Positions 49,701 through 53,112 of a stretch of DNA of 64,000 nucleotides are shown here, piece after piece. The notes beneath the pieces are model-generated. The model ran no database searches and was not told where the DNA came from. It was given only the letters and a program-made list of their open reading frames with translations. The translations under genes and the position numbers were made by a program. The number at the start of each line of letters is the position of its first letter. Positions within the stretch are counted from its first letter, which is position 1. Source of the stretch: Fragum whitleyi (Eukaryota > Mollusca > Bivalvia > Cardiida > Cardiidae); NCBI GenBank assembly GCA_948146395.1, contig OX411552.1, positions 48,557,058 through 48,621,057 of the forward strand. The letters are read 5' to 3'.

Positions 49701-50855
49701 AGTAATAAAAATTATTCACTTTATTCTAACGCACTTTCAGTTTTTCAAATGCCAAACAAGTTTCTATTTCTTTTCATTACCAATATCATTGTCTTATACC
49801 TTAAAACCTATTGCTACATCATTTCAAGAAATATTGTGCAAAAGAAAGAAACGACCAGTGACTAGATCATGTGTTGAAGAGAGGTGATCAGTTGCTCGTT
49901 GAATAGATGGCTTCTTCTTATCATGTTGAGTTCTCAAATAAAGTTGATGCTGATCTAGTCTTTGTTGTTTATTGTTTCAAGTTCTAATTTACTGGTCTAT
50001 TTGTAGTCATCTTGTTGAAGCCGTCTGAGCAACTGATGCAGACCCACTAACTCACTGTCTTTTTAAAGTCGAGTGGATGCTGGCGAACGTTTCAGCCAAT
50101 CAGAATCCACAATTTGGTCTAGGCTGGATGGCTGGAAGTTCTGTATGAGTGATTCAATCAAAACCCACAACACAAGGCAATTAAAACATTTCAAATAAAT
50201 ATTCAGGAAAAGTGCCATAGCATAATCTCCAGATATTCCCATTCATATTTGTATATAATTTATATGGGAATAAACAATCAAAATACATGAAAAATCAAAT
50301 CCAGCATAATGCTGGAATCTGCAGCATTACACACGAGAAAGTAGATGTAGTAATGTACTCTTATAGATGATGTTAACCCTTGTGCTGAGCCTGTATTATT
50401 CCTGCTTTGGCAAGAGCTATAGACCAACATCAGCCTGCACAAATGTGCAGTCTCTGATGTTTGTCTACACCACCTGTTTCTCACTTTCAAACCAAAATCG
50501 TAAATAGATTTAACTTTTCAAATAGAAATCCACCTACAGTTGGTACTTTCAGTGCTTTTGCCCTTTGATTTTGATGAAAATTTTTAGCCAAAATTAATTC
50601 AGCATGATAAGGGTTAAATTTTTTGCCCTTTGATTTTGATGAAAATTTTTAGCCAAAATTTTTTCAGCATGACAAAGGTTTAACTCCATAAGAACAAACT
50701 AATCCGTTTTTTTTTTCCACTTCTATTTCAGACAAGGGCATACAAATGATAAAATCAGCCTCGATTATCTGATAACCAAATACCTGGATATGGAGGACAG
50801 AAGAAAACTGATACCTGTGGCCAGAGCTGGAAATAGGATCGAACTTTGGAAGTAG
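4246..50855 (+). CDS. CENPT: CENP-T homologue, inner kinetochore histone-fold protein (13 exons, 884 aa)
   Basis: CENP-T belongs to the constitutive centromere-associated network. Its C-terminal histone fold pairs with CENP-W (and CENP-S/X) on centromeric DNA, and its long N-terminus recruits the NDC80 and MIS12 complexes. Joined exons: 4246-4722, 6483-6678, 9131-9236, 11133-11224, 16698-16791, 23365-23462, 25205-25366, 27711-28589, 34817-34920, 39092-39174, 40674-40808, 47609-47713, 50732-50855. These total 2655 nt, all GT-AG, with phases consistent throughout. Residues 779-884 match the family: HAGRK at 827-831, then RQG at 844-846, SL at 853-854 and LIP at 870-872. TPR-L motifs lie at T5 and T213. 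At 884 aa it is longer than human CENP-T (561 aa), mostly because of exon 8. An in-frame stop at 4234-4236 fixes the start at 4246, which has A at -3. Most of the 46.6 kb is repeat-filled intron. The identity is firm; exact boundaries of small exons are inferred from sequence alone. Confidence 0.92.
4723..5176. other. Intron 1, 5' part, nothing recognised
   Basis: AT-rich intronic sequence. 'TTTGGCGA'-type words near 5040-5095 occur on both strands but form no clear element. Confidence 0.45.
5177..5424 (+). mobile_element. TTAA-flanked MITE, copy 2
   Basis: TTAAACCTTGTCATGCTGAA at the left, ATTCAGCATGGCAAGGGTTAA at the right. Internal hairpin CTGCACACATGTGCAG. Lies in intron 1. Confidence 0.75.
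5616..5694. repeat. Near-perfect hairpin, AGTGCC subfamily
   Basis: The arms pair from TTGAGGGGTCAG to CTGATCCCTCAA through AAGTGCCTATA / TATAGGCACTT with an AATA loop. About 79 bp, more than 35 bp per arm. Confidence 0.8.
5980..6361. repeat. Probable foldback element in intron 1
   Basis: Begins GGGCTTGTGCTAGC and ends TTGGCACTAAGCCC. It has opposed GGTCAA..TTGACC words and a central AAAGTGTCC/GGACACTTT-like hairpin. The ends pair only partly. Confidence 0.4.
6483..6678 (+). CDS. CENPT: CENP-T exon 2 (residues 160-225), second TPR-L motif
   Basis: The acceptor AG is at 6481-6482 (catattttgcag) and the donor is aatg|gtatgg at 6679, leaving phase 1. It encodes ETPRALIQNFLEN ending at residue 224. 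This matches the spacing of the second human motif (TPRTLLKNIL), with T213 as the expected phosphosite. An RRRS basophilic site lies at 202-205. Reading through the donor gives only a few extra residues before a stop, so splicing is required. Confidence 0.88.
7128..7202. repeat. Hairpin, AGTGCC subfamily, diverged copy
   Basis: GAGGGGTCAGTG ... TAGTGCCTATA-AATA-TATAGGTACTTA ... GCACCGACCC. The arms are less perfect than at 5616. Intron 2. Confidence 0.75.
7291..8822 (+). mobile_element. ATGCTCCCC-hairpin element, copy 1
   Basis: Starts TATGCTCCCCGAAAAATTTT with a 5' hairpin (CCCCGAAAAATTTTGGGG). It is filled with 'TCAAGGTCA' and 'GCCATAA' words and ends GGGGAACATAAGC..GCTCTCATCTTTTA. The copy at 61261-62368 keeps the CTCTTGTTT end. 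Non-coding; fills much of intron 2. Confidence 0.7.
8844..9090. repeat. Foldback MITE, GGGCCCGAGGTTATAAAAC ends, copy 1
   Basis: Left GGGCCCGAGGTTATAAAAC is the inverted partner of right GTTTTATAACCTCAGGCCC. The centre pairs as well (AATAAGTTGTTA / TAACAACTTATT). It ends 40 nt before exon 3. Second copy at 62770-63028. Confidence 0.75.
9131..9236 (+). CDS. CENPT: CENP-T exon 3 (residues 225-260)
   Basis: Acceptor ctctttccag ends at 9130; the strong donor gtgagt is at 9237. The phase 1 entry completes V225, and the exit leaves two bases (AA). It encodes a polar linker with T230-P and S-P/T-P sites and no recognisable domain. The frame holds only when joined to exon 2 in the stated phase, which supports both junctions. 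Confidence 0.83.
9544..9738 (-). mobile_element. TTAA-flanked MITE, copy 3, internally deleted
   Basis: TTAAATGCTGAATAAATTTT at the left and GACAAAGGTTAA at the right, in reverse orientation. The internal CTGCACATATGTGCAG hairpin is half lost. Confidence 0.7.
9770..10482. repeat. Satellite array, about 109-bp unit, 6-7 copies
   Basis: The word GTGATGGAAAACCCT recurs with 108-109 bp spacing (starts near 9841, 9949, 10057, 10166, 10275, 10384). Each unit carries the palindrome GAGTGATGGAAATCCATCAC, extended outward by GAGA/TCTC. In intron 3. Confidence 0.85.
10511..11120. repeat. Minisatellite array, exact 87-bp period, 7 copies
   Basis: AAGAATTGTGATGAGG recurs at 10598, 10685, 10772, 10859, 10946 and 11033, exactly 87 bp apart, with the first and last units partial. 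Units are nearly identical. The array runs to within about 12 nt of the exon 4 acceptor. A small minus-strand open frame is a by-product. Confidence 0.9.
11133..11224 (+). CDS. CENPT: CENP-T exon 4 (residues 260-291), Ser-rich then basic PRKPRR stretch
   Basis: Acceptor atttattttcag ends at 11132; donor catg|gtaaaa is at 11225. It encodes a serine run followed by VPRKPRRTPRP, a basic AT-hook-like stretch. A second AG lies 10 nt inside (11141-11142) and would shift the frame. The outer acceptor was chosen because it gives the frame that continues sensibly through exons 5-7. An 87-bp satellite ends about 12 nt upstream of the acceptor. Confidence 0.8.
11232..11740 (+). mobile_element. SINE with head triplicated in tandem
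   Basis: Three tandem copies (about 11238, 11335 and 11436) of a tRNA-like head, with GTCTGACTGTCAATC-type anticodon region and GGTTTGATCCCTGACG-type B box. One SINE body and tail follow (GGAGGCTAGGAAAGGATG ... CTTAAAACCTCATTTAAAC). Confidence 0.65.
11857..12103. repeat. TTAA-type foldback (GGACCCGTAATAGTTC family), left part of a split cluster
   Basis: 11862-11992 folds on itself: GTAATAGTTCTGAAA..CCGAGGTTTCCTAATG against CATTAGGAATCCTC..AGAACTATTAC. A second partial unit follows to 12103 and is split by the 4.36-kb element. The complete copy is at 50885-51049. Confidence 0.65.
12104..16465. mobile_element. TA-flanked terminal-inverted-repeat DNA transposon, 4,362 bp, non-autonomous
   Basis: Left end GAGCAACGTCGGGTATTACC, right end GGTTATTACC-type inverted partner reading ATAATACCCGACGTTGCTC; the inverted repeats match at 22 of 23 bases. 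It is flanked on both sides by TA inside the repeat sequence CAGAACTAT-TA-CAGGTCC, so the empty site can be read from neighbouring copies. Words such as ATCGGCATG and TCGATATTACCCG recur near both ends. The interior is AT-rich with no frame above about 90 codons and no transposase. The TA target suggests the Tc1/mariner supergroup; this is inference. Confidence 0.8.
16466..16640. repeat. Right part of the split TTAA foldback cluster
   Basis: Resumes TACAGGTCCACTACCTTAAT and repeats CCTCGGTCAACACTGTTAAA and CAGAACTATGACAGGTCC; this is the continuation of 11857-12103 beyond the transposon. Confidence 0.6.
16698..16791 (+). CDS. CENPT: CENP-T exon 5 (residues 291-322)
   Basis: Acceptor tattgttttacag ends at 16697; donor cctag|gtttgt is at 16792, phase 2. 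It encodes an acidic conserved-looking segment (APFQFDLPTRELAESDLQ). This may correspond to the ELQLPELEP-type segment that follows the TPR motifs in vertebrate CENP-T; that comparison is loose. The exon sits alone after the 4.4-kb transposon. Confidence 0.8.
18572..21280 (+). mobile_element. AGCTCACC element (inner copy) nested in its own family
   Basis: Begins TTTTTAGCTCACCTGAGCAC with hairpin GAGCACGAAGTGCTC and a CCGTCCGTCGGTCGTCG tract. It has many 166-bp units containing CCAGGTGCGGAGCACCAGG, and ends GGGCCAACGGCCCTCTTG. Non-coding; the 72-codon minus frames repeat every 166 or 332 bp and are artefacts of the unit. Confidence 0.8.
20341..20526. mobile_element. GGGGCC-ended MITE, 186 bp, nested in the inner element
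   Basis: Left GGGGCCAATTTCATCAAAAC and right GTTTTGATGAAACTGGCCCC are inverted partners; pairing extends about 40 bp inward. It interrupts the unit word GAACCAGGAGCC. Confidence 0.8.
21321..22000. other. Intron 5 segment, nothing recognised
   Basis: AT-rich intronic sequence. A small opposed pair (AAATTGTTGTTTTCGAAACAAGCAATTCTTT region, 21605-21640) is the only structure noted. Confidence 0.45.
22010..22560 (-). repeat. GATTATCA-hairpin repeat, copy 1
   Basis: Contains GATTATCAAGTGATAATC, the 'GAACAACAAAAGC' and 'GATCGATCTTAC'-type words and GCATAGCAATGTTCATTG-like stretches. These recur at 34940-35400, 36150-36270 and 51058-51320. It creates the 70-codon frame near 22080. Confidence 0.55.
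22878..23306. repeat. CTGTAAACGG-type element relative with hairpin half inserted
   Basis: Shares GGCGGTG/ATTTTGGC words, TCAAAGATATG-like sequence and a CCCATTTACAGTAAG end with 39730-40240. Half of an AGTGCC-subfamily hairpin (ATAGGCACTTACAATCG..CGCTGACCCC) lies inside at about 23096-23137. Confidence 0.45.
23365..23462 (+). CDS. CENPT: CENP-T exon 6 (residues 322-355)
   Basis: Too short for ORF scanning. It was found because exon 5 ends in phase 2 while exon 7 needs phase 1. Acceptor aatttttcag ends at 23364; donor aaagag|gtaaat is at 23463. In the required phase it is fully open and encodes SPFKLSTSDASSPFSRY followed by QDRSQRFRASQ. Internal GTs after 'caag' (23410) and 'acag' (about 23427) are alternative donors but break the frame. 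Confidence 0.78.
23500..24551. other. Intron 6 segment, nothing recognised
   Basis: No repeat family or reading frame is recognised. The sequence is AT-rich and apparently single copy within the window. Confidence 0.45.
24552..24798 (-). mobile_element. TTAA-flanked MITE, copy 4
   Basis: Complete: TTAACCCTTGTCATGCTGAA and TTCAGCATGACAAGGGTTAA, a perfect terminal pair, in reverse orientation. 247 bp. Confidence 0.85.
24855..25187. repeat. AAGCGACC repeat next to exon 7
   Basis: AAGCGACC occurs repeatedly at the left (24869-24910). Its inverted form ends the element as GTGGTCGCTTAACACAAG followed by TTTTACTGTA. It ends about 18 nt before exon 7. Confidence 0.5.
25205..25366 (+). CDS. CENPT: CENP-T exon 7 (residues 355-409), acidic
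   Basis: The acceptor is atgttaatag (AG at 25203-25204) and the donor is gaag|gtgtgt at 25367; phase 1 in, phase 1 out. It encodes TISLDIPEHLLNRG, then a strongly acidic Asp/Glu/Gln-rich tail. A repeat containing the 'AAGCGACC' motif ends only about 18 nt upstream of the exon, so the polypyrimidine tract is poor. Confidence 0.82.
25401..25627. mobile_element. Second TTAA-flanked MITE family (AAGCAATTTCTTC hairpin), 227 bp
   Basis: TTAAGCCTTTCCTG at the left, AACAGCAAAGGGTTAA at the right. The central hairpin is GAAATTGCTTGT / AGAAGCAATTTC. The same family, interrupted, is at 36461-39050. Confidence 0.65.
26466..27541 (+). mobile_element. AGCTCACC element, AAGGTGAGC subfamily, copy 1
   Basis: Starts TTTTTAGCTCACCTGAGCAC with hairpin. 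Units carry GCAGACAGCTTTCATATTTG at about 159-177 bp spacing. Ends AGGACCATCTTGGTCCTCTTG with a terminal hairpin (AGGACC/GGTCCT). Intron 7. Confidence 0.75.
27711..28589 (+). CDS. CENPT: CENP-T exon 8 (residues 409-702), repeat-rich linker
   Basis: This exon holds one third of the coding sequence. Acceptor gtatttacag ends at 27710; donor gtcag|gttagt is at 28590; phase 1 both sides. Residues 409-445 are acidic. Residues 449-630 are Arg/Ser/Asn-rich and contain five degenerate copies of [ST]-R-[EDG]-x-[IVM]-x-[EDG]: SREYIET (456), SRGFIED (498), TRDIMEG (534), SRELVAE (565) and TREFVQE (600). Most are preceded by an N-R or FQR-x-N-R element. Residues 655-690 are acidic, with [YF]DE[AV] at 657, 665, 672 and 679. 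No known domain is visible. Confidence 0.88.
28862..29160 (+). mobile_element. Short CCCTCCTTCAAGGAGGGG-hairpin element
   Basis: Begins with hairpin CCCTCCTTCAAGGAGGGG and ends ATGTTTTACAAACATCTCTTG. It shares the architecture of the other CTTGTT-ended families. Confidence 0.6.
29161..29952. other. Intron 8 segment, nothing recognised
   Basis: AT-rich intronic sequence without a visible repeat or reading frame. Confidence 0.45.
29953..30578 (+). mobile_element. ATGCCCCC-hairpin element with three near-identical 163-bp units
   Basis: Begins TATGCCCCCGTATCGAAAGA (hairpin with ATCGGGGGCAT). A GTCCGTCCGTCTGTCTGTC tract follows, then three units starting AAGTTAACC at 30045, 30208 and 30371 (163 bp each, almost no differences). 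Ends ACGGGGGCATTAGTG..AGATCTTGTTTT. The near-identity points to recent unit amplification. Confidence 0.85.
30579..31264. other. Intron 8 segment, nothing recognised
   Basis: No repeat or gene is recognised in this AT-rich stretch. Confidence 0.45.
31265..31511 (+). mobile_element. TTAA-flanked MITE, copy 5
   Basis: TTAACCCTCGTCATGCTGAA and CTCAGCATGACAAGGGTTAA, with internal hairpin CTGCACATATGTGCAG. 247 bp. Confidence 0.82.
31549..31819 (+). mobile_element. tRNA-headed SINE, full length
   Basis: tRNA-like head with A box (TAGCGCAGTTGGTAGCGCG) and B box (GGGTTTGATCC), then the family body (GGAGGCATGGAAAGAATG; CCAGGAATCCATTGTTAGG) and tail GCGGCGTTAAACTCAATTCA followed by ATCA repeats. Intron 8. 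Confidence 0.8.
32250..33575 (+). mobile_element. Degraded AGCTCACC element (AAGGTGAGC subfamily)
   Basis: Repeated GGCAGACAGCTTTCATA / CTCTACCAAGTTTGTT words match 26466-27541. Ends GCAAACTAGGACCATATCGG..TACTCTTG. The 5' hairpin is lost and units are diverged. Confidence 0.6.
33595..34110 (+). mobile_element. Truncated AGCTCACC-type element
   Basis: Starts TTAGCTCACCAGAGCACATA with hairpin GAGCACATAGTGCTC, then CGTCAACAATTTCTTTAAAC and about two units. No CTTGTT end is found. Confidence 0.6.
34361..34431. repeat. Hairpin, ACTCCC subfamily
   Basis: GGCTCAGCGCAAAAC ... TAACTCCCTATA-AACA-TATAGGGAGTTA ... GCTGAGCC. The arm change CTGCC to CTCCC is matched on the opposite arm (GGGAG). Confidence 0.8.
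34817..34920 (+). CDS. CENPT: CENP-T exon 9 (residues 702-736)
   Basis: Acceptor tgttttatccag ends at 34816; donor gttgaa|gtaagc is at 34921, leaving phase 0. It encodes a Gln/Ala/Thr-rich linker turning acidic at its end (QEEADENVE). Too short for ORF scanning; identified by splice signals and by matching phase to exons 8 and 10. Confidence 0.82.
34940..35400 (+). repeat. GATTATCA-hairpin repeat, copy 2
   Basis: AGATTATCACTTGATAATCT, GCAATCATGTGC, AAGATCGATTAGTATTTCAT and GAACAACAAAAAGC; the inverse-orientation relative of 22010-22560. Starts about 20 nt after exon 9. Confidence 0.55.
35509..35741 (+). mobile_element. TTAA-flanked MITE, copy 6
   Basis: TTAACCCTTGTCATGCCGAA and TTCAGCATGACAAAGGTTAA, with part of the internal hairpin deleted. 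Confidence 0.78.
35742..36460. other. Intron 9 segment, one diverged repeat
   Basis: 36150-36270 is a diverged fragment of the GATTATCA-hairpin repeat (GCAGGGTTAAAGTTTTTGAT). Nothing else is recognised. Confidence 0.45.
36461..39050. mobile_element. TTAA-type MITE split by a 2.36-kb AGCTCACC element
   Basis: TTAACCCTTTGCTGTTTAAT at 36461, and from 38853 TACATGCCTGTGATTTTATA continuing through the AAGCAATTTCTTC hairpin to GGAAAGGGTGAA. The intact copy at 25401-25627 shows the two halves were contiguous. Confidence 0.8.
36489..38852 (+). mobile_element. AGCTCACC element, copy with alternating unit types
   Basis: TTTTTAGCTCACCTGAGCAC with hairpin, CCGTCCGTCGGTCGTCG tract, and about 13 units of 166 bp. 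Between 37084 and 37966 units alternate (dimers of 332 bp). Ends GGGCCAACGGCCCTCTTG. Confidence 0.82.
39092..39174 (+). CDS. CENPT: CENP-T exon 10 (residues 737-764), acidic linker
   Basis: Acceptor ttgtgttgtag ends at 39091; donor ccaca|gtatgt is at 39175, phase 2. Nearly every residue is Asp, Glu, Gln or Asn, continuing the acidic tract from exon 9 just before the basic linker. An acidic tract ahead of the histone fold is also seen in vertebrate CENP-T. A TTAA-flanked element ends about 41 nt upstream. Confidence 0.84.
39244..39523 (+). mobile_element. Full-length tRNA-headed SINE with 13-bp target-site duplication
   Basis: Flanked by CTCCCTTAAAGTA at 39231-39243 and 39524-39536. The head (39244-about 39319) almost folds as tRNA with GTC at the anticodon position and acceptor GCCGCC/GGCGGC. 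The body and GCGGCGTTAAAC tail follow. This indicates a fairly recent retrotransposition. Confidence 0.88.
39730..40240. mobile_element. CTGTAAACGG-ended MITE, 511 bp, TA-flanked
   Basis: CTGTAAACGG at the left and CCGTTTACAG at the right, each bordered by TA. Contains GGCGGTCG and CACCGCCAAT words. It sits at the centre of an outer foldback (ACTACAGCTT / AAGCTGTAGT). Confidence 0.7.
40543..40645. repeat. TTAA MITE fragment, hairpin part
   Basis: Inverted pair GTGTAGACAAAGATCAGACT / AGTCTGATCTTTGTCAACAC with the CCTGGCAGGAACATTC word of the MITE family. The termini are not both present. Confidence 0.5.
40674..40808 (+). CDS. CENPT: CENP-T exon 11 (residues 764-809), basic linker and first histone-fold helix
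   Basis: Acceptor ttatctttcag ends at 40673; donor gt|gtaagt is at 40809, phase 2. It opens with VKPQKPRKPRKKEK (765-778), a basic DNA-contacting or nuclear-targeting linker. The start of the histone fold follows, including SMVKKAYMRFSDKRLSKDAL. This aligns with the alpha-1 region and following segment of vertebrate CENP-T. Confidence 0.9.
40835..41882 (+). mobile_element. AGCTCGCCCGGG element with about 150-162-bp units
   Basis: Begins TTTTTAGCTCGCCCGGGGCA. Units are marked by TACCTAGGGAC at 41134, 41284, 41446 and 41601. Ends GGGCGAGCTACATTG..CAACTCTTG. The terminal GGGCGAGC pairs with GCTCGCCC at the start. Confidence 0.75.
41884..43560 (+). mobile_element. CTTGTT-type element interrupted by an AGCTCACC element
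   Basis: ACCTGTGCCATCCAGCG..CATTACAGAGTGCAGTGAAC at the left resembles 28862-29160. The text breaks at CCTGGCCTATTTTT and resumes at GAGTTATTGCCTTTTG (43464). Confidence 0.6.
42051..43461 (+). mobile_element. AGCTCACC element, AAGGTGAGC subfamily, copy 2 (nested)
   Basis: TTTTTAGCTCACCTGAGCAC with hairpin GAGCACGAAGTGCTC, GCAGACAGCTTTCATATTTG units, and AGGACCATCTTGGTCCTCTTG end. Closely similar to 26466-27541. Confidence 0.8.
43929..45250 (+). mobile_element. AGCTCCACTGG element with 165-bp units (3' end eroded)
   Basis: TTTTTAGCTCCACTGGCTGA with hairpin AGCCACTGG. Units marked GGCGGAGGTCATTTC at 44596, 44761, 44926 and 45091, exactly 165 bp apart. It is interrupted by 44031-44316. Ends near GCCTGTGGAGCGACTCAAGC. 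Confidence 0.75.
44031..44316 (+). mobile_element. Short ATGCCCCC element nested in the AGCTCCACTGG element
   Basis: TATGCCCCCGATAGGGAGGC, GTCCGTCCGTCTGTCCGTCC, then TCGGGGGCATTGTC..AGCTCTTG. The host junction GTAAACTTTT/CTTTAAAAATC is intact in the sister copy near 45827. Confidence 0.82.
45561..47582. mobile_element. GGGGCC-ended MITE split by an AGCTCCACTGG element
   Basis: Left GGGGCCTGTTTTACTA and right TAGTAAAACGGGCCCC are inverted partners. The left part holds hairpin GGAATCGTCTT/AAGACGATTCC. The right end is 26 nt before CENP-T exon 12. Confidence 0.78.
45752..47533 (+). mobile_element. AGCTCCACTGG element, nested, with about 160-165-bp units
   Basis: TTTTTAGCTCCACTGGCCGA with hairpin and CCGTCCGTCCG tract, then units with GCGGAGGTCATTTC and TATATGTTATATAGTG. 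Ends GGCCTGTGGAGCGAATCAGG with hairpin GGCGCTCAAGCGCC and CTCTAG. The 3' terminus differs from the CTTG ends of the other families. Confidence 0.75.
47609..47713 (+). CDS. CENPT: CENP-T exon 12 (residues 809-844), histone-fold core
   Basis: Acceptor tttcatatacag ends at 47608; donor aaaag|gtcagt is at 47714, phase 2. It encodes the long central helix (YWDNLIADLMAYA), then HAGRKKINMDDFALLFKR. HAGRK and the following acidic-x-x-x-LL are CENP-T hallmarks; human has HAGRKTVKPEDLELLMRR. A terminal-inverted-repeat element ends only 26 nt before the exon. Confidence 0.95.
47740..48330 (+). repeat. AAAATGCTG-hairpin repeat with internal about 185-bp duplication
   Basis: The block GAAGTCTGGGTAT..GAGAAAACATTGTTTTTA occurs twice in tandem (about 47752 and 47940). 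The right half, with the AAAATG..CAGCATTTTC hairpin and CTTGTCCA words, follows. Same family as 2425-2795. Starts 26 nt after exon 12. Confidence 0.65.
48453..48506. repeat. Hairpin with deleted centre
   Basis: ATCAATGGCTCAGTGAGAAACAG against TTTTTTGTGCTGAGCCATC. The CCTATAAACATATAGG core is missing. Confidence 0.6.
48740..48817. repeat. Hairpin, ACTGCC subfamily
   Basis: TCAATGACTCAGTG ... TAACTGCCTATA-AACA-TATAGGCAGTTA ... CACTGAGTCATTGA, about 37 bp per arm. Confidence 0.82.
49262..49352. repeat. Foldback element, 91 bp, TTAA ends
   Basis: TTAACATTTGCAGAGACCC and GGGTCTCTGCACATGTTAA are inverted partners. The inner loop carries GTGAAGCAC. Confidence 0.65.
49353..50372. other. Intron 12 segment, nothing recognised
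   Basis: Several open frames of up to 85 codons lack any coding character. Poly-C and AT-rich tracts only. Confidence 0.45.
50373..50683 (+). mobile_element. TTAA-flanked MITE, copy 7, with its right end duplicated
   Basis: A complete element (50373-50617) is followed by a second copy of its last about 66 bp (TTTTGCCCTTTGATTTTGAT..GACAAAGGTTTAA). Ends 48 nt before exon 13. Confidence 0.78.
50732..50855 (+). CDS. CENPT: CENP-T exon 13 (residues 844-884), C-terminal extension and stop
   Basis: Acceptor cacttctatttcag ends at 50731; the stop TAG is at 50853-50855. It encodes RQGHTNDKISLDYLITKYL, then LIPVARAGN and a short end at LWK. The R-Q-G, D-x-x-SL, L-I-P and G-N positions match the human C-terminus. 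This is the helical extension after the histone fold that distinguishes CENP-T. No clear poly(A) signal is visible close by, and a TTAA-flanked foldback starts 30 nt after the stop. Confidence 0.95.
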
Positions 50856-50884
50856 ACAAACATTATGAAAATAGAATACATTGT

Positions 50885-51049
50885 TTAAGGTATTGGACCC
50901 GTAATAGTTCGGCAACATTTCAGACTGCATGTTTTTTCACAATGTTAACCGAGGTTTCCTAATGATTTTCATTAGGAAACCTCAGTTATCACTGTTAAAG
51001 TTCATTACTTCGAAGATGTTGGAGAACTATTACGGGTCCACTACCTTAA
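50885..51049. mobile_element. TTAA-flanked foldback MITE, GGACCCGTAATAGTTC ends
   Basis: TTAAGGTATTGGACCCGTAA and TTACGGGTCCACTACCTTAA are inverted partners. The centre is CCTAATGATTTTCATTAGG. It starts 30 nt after the CENP-T stop, so it is likely in the 3' untranslated region. Confidence 0.8.
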
Positions 51050-51516
51050 TGCATTTTGATGGTTTATTGAGGAATAACGTTATGATTATTATTTTGATTT
51101 ATTCACTGCCTAACCAGTGAAATTATCAAAAACTTTTACCCGGAATTTGTTCATCTAAGCAGGGCCAAATAGGTGATGTTACTTTGAATGTTGCACAGCA
51201 ATCACATGCATAGCAATATCATTTTGTCTCATTTTAGCATTTAAGAAATGGAATAATTGGGGGTTTTTTTTGTGTAAGATCGATAAATATTTCATTTAGT
51301 GAACAACAAAAGTCATATTTTCACTTTTGAAACTCAACTTGCACATGCTTCTGTGCCCATTATATTGGCCTCAAGACAAAGTTTCATTACTTAGATTTTT
51401 TCTTCCAATGTTGACATTGATTTACTGTCACTATCAAGTACTTTGAATAGTGAAGCTTTGTTGTCCTCCTATACCTTTGTTTCAACTGAGGTCAATCAGT
51501 GCATTTAAAAGAGAGG

Positions 51517-51783
51517 GGCCGCCACCATAGCGCAGTTGGTTAGGCATAAGACTTCCAATCTGGAAGTCAAAGCTTCGATCCCCTGTGGCGGCAAATATCC
51601 TTTCTGATGTTTGTCTCTCACCAATGGGTATATAATTGTAAACCTATGTGAGAGGCTAGGAAAGGGTGTAATGGTAGTACAGGTGAAAGAAGTACCAGGA
51701 ATCCATTGTTAGGTGCTCCGGCTGCTGAAATATAACTGCAAAATTGTTGAAAGCGGTGTAAAACCCATTCAAACAAACAAATT
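51517..51783 (+). mobile_element. tRNA-headed SINE
   Basis: Head GCCGCCACCATAGCGCAGTT ... CTTCGATCCCCTGTGGCGGC with a 6-bp acceptor-like pairing. Body GGTGCTCCGGCTGC and tail GTGTAAAACCCATTC follow with CAAA repeats. Confidence 0.78.
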
Positions 51784-51987
51784 ACAAAAGAGGGTCAGCT
51801 ATTGATTTGCTTTAAAACTCTTTGTTCATCTTTCATGCATTCACTTATTCATTTGTTCAAATAAAAGTATAATGCAGACAACTACATTGTATTTATGATA
51901 TGACCTATGTCATGGAAATGAAATAACTTTATTGATTACTTTGTATATTACACAGACATTATAACACTAGCTAAATATCTCTGCGAA

Positions 51988-52163
51988 TGAGCTGAGAGTG
52001 TGTGTTTCCGTTAATTTATTCTCATTGGGGTAGCACATGCCCATATGAGCTGAGAGTGTGTATTTCCGTTAATTTATTCTCATTGGGGTAGCACATGCCC
52101 ATATGAGCTGAGAGTGTATTTCCGTTAATTTATTCTCACTGCGTTAGCACATGCCCATATGAG
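51988..52163 (+). repeat. Tandem repeat, 58-bp unit, three copies
   Basis: GCTGAGAGTGT at 51991, 52049 and 52107. Each unit contains TTCCGTTAATTTATTCTCA and AGCACATGCCCATATGAG. Confidence 0.85.
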
Positions 52164-52951
52164 CACAGCTTCATGAAGAGGGCTAGTTGTAAAGGGGGAT
52201 AGTGCATGGATACATGACGAAATTACTGAAATTGTCTCCCAGAAATGTTATGATAATTGAGCCTGTGCATGACATTTCCAATAATTTCAAATGTGCGCAA
52301 AGCAAAGACTCTTACCAGACTGTGCATCTGAAAATTGTTGGAAATGTCAATTGTAAAACAAAATGGAAAGAGCTGATGGAGGCTGGAAAATATGTAGCGA
52401 AAGTACAGTCTGGTGAGAAATATTATGAAAAACATGCAGTCAATGTCAATTTAATTGAATTGCTATTGAAAGGGTTTTTTAACCACATAAACATAATCAA
52501 ACAAATTGGTGAGAGACAAATGTGAGTAATAATGTTGGGGTCAAACCTTTTATAAATCAGTTGGCAGTCCCCAGTCTATTGACTGCAACCAGTTTGGTCA
52601 AAGGATTGACCCCAACATTCATACAATTGTCTCTCATGAATGAGTGTATAATTTCCAAGTGGGATGAGCGGTTGAAGCCCTCAGAATAGGATATTATTAA
52701 GCACTTGTGTGTGAAATACCAGAAATCTAATAATTGGTGCTCCAGCAGTGTTGGGCAATCAGTTTCAATTTACAATCGAAAATCAGATTTTAGTTGGACG
52801 GGCACATCAACTTATGATCGATTGTACAATTGTTTTCTTAGATATTAGTACAGCACTCCAAGTATCATCCTTTGAAAAATAGAATGTGAAAGTTTAGTTA
52901 AACCTCATGACTTAAAGACACTTCCTGCAGATTTTTCCAGCAACTTCAATA

Positions 52952-53020
52952 CTCAGGGTGAAACAGTTGTAACTGCCTATAAACATATAGGCAGTTACAA
53001 CTGTTTCATGCTGAGCCATC
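52952..53020. repeat. Hairpin, ACTGCC subfamily, inside the larger element
   Basis: CTCAGGGTGAAACAGTTG ... CTGCCTATA-AACA-TATAGGCAG ... CAACTGTTTCATGCTGAG. Same internal place as the hairpin at 3019-3086. Confidence 0.78.
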
Positions 53021-53112
53021 AAACTGATGTTTAGTTTGAACAACTATAATAGCTTTCATTTATGTGATAGAAACTGATTAATCGATTATGAAATTTCTTA
53101 TATTATCACAAA

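Noticed and set aside
52202..52525. 107-codon plus-strand frame
   Set aside because: It contains inverted MITE-like sequence (TTGGAAATGTCA / TGACATTTCCAA) and shows no recognisable family; no supporting splice or start context.
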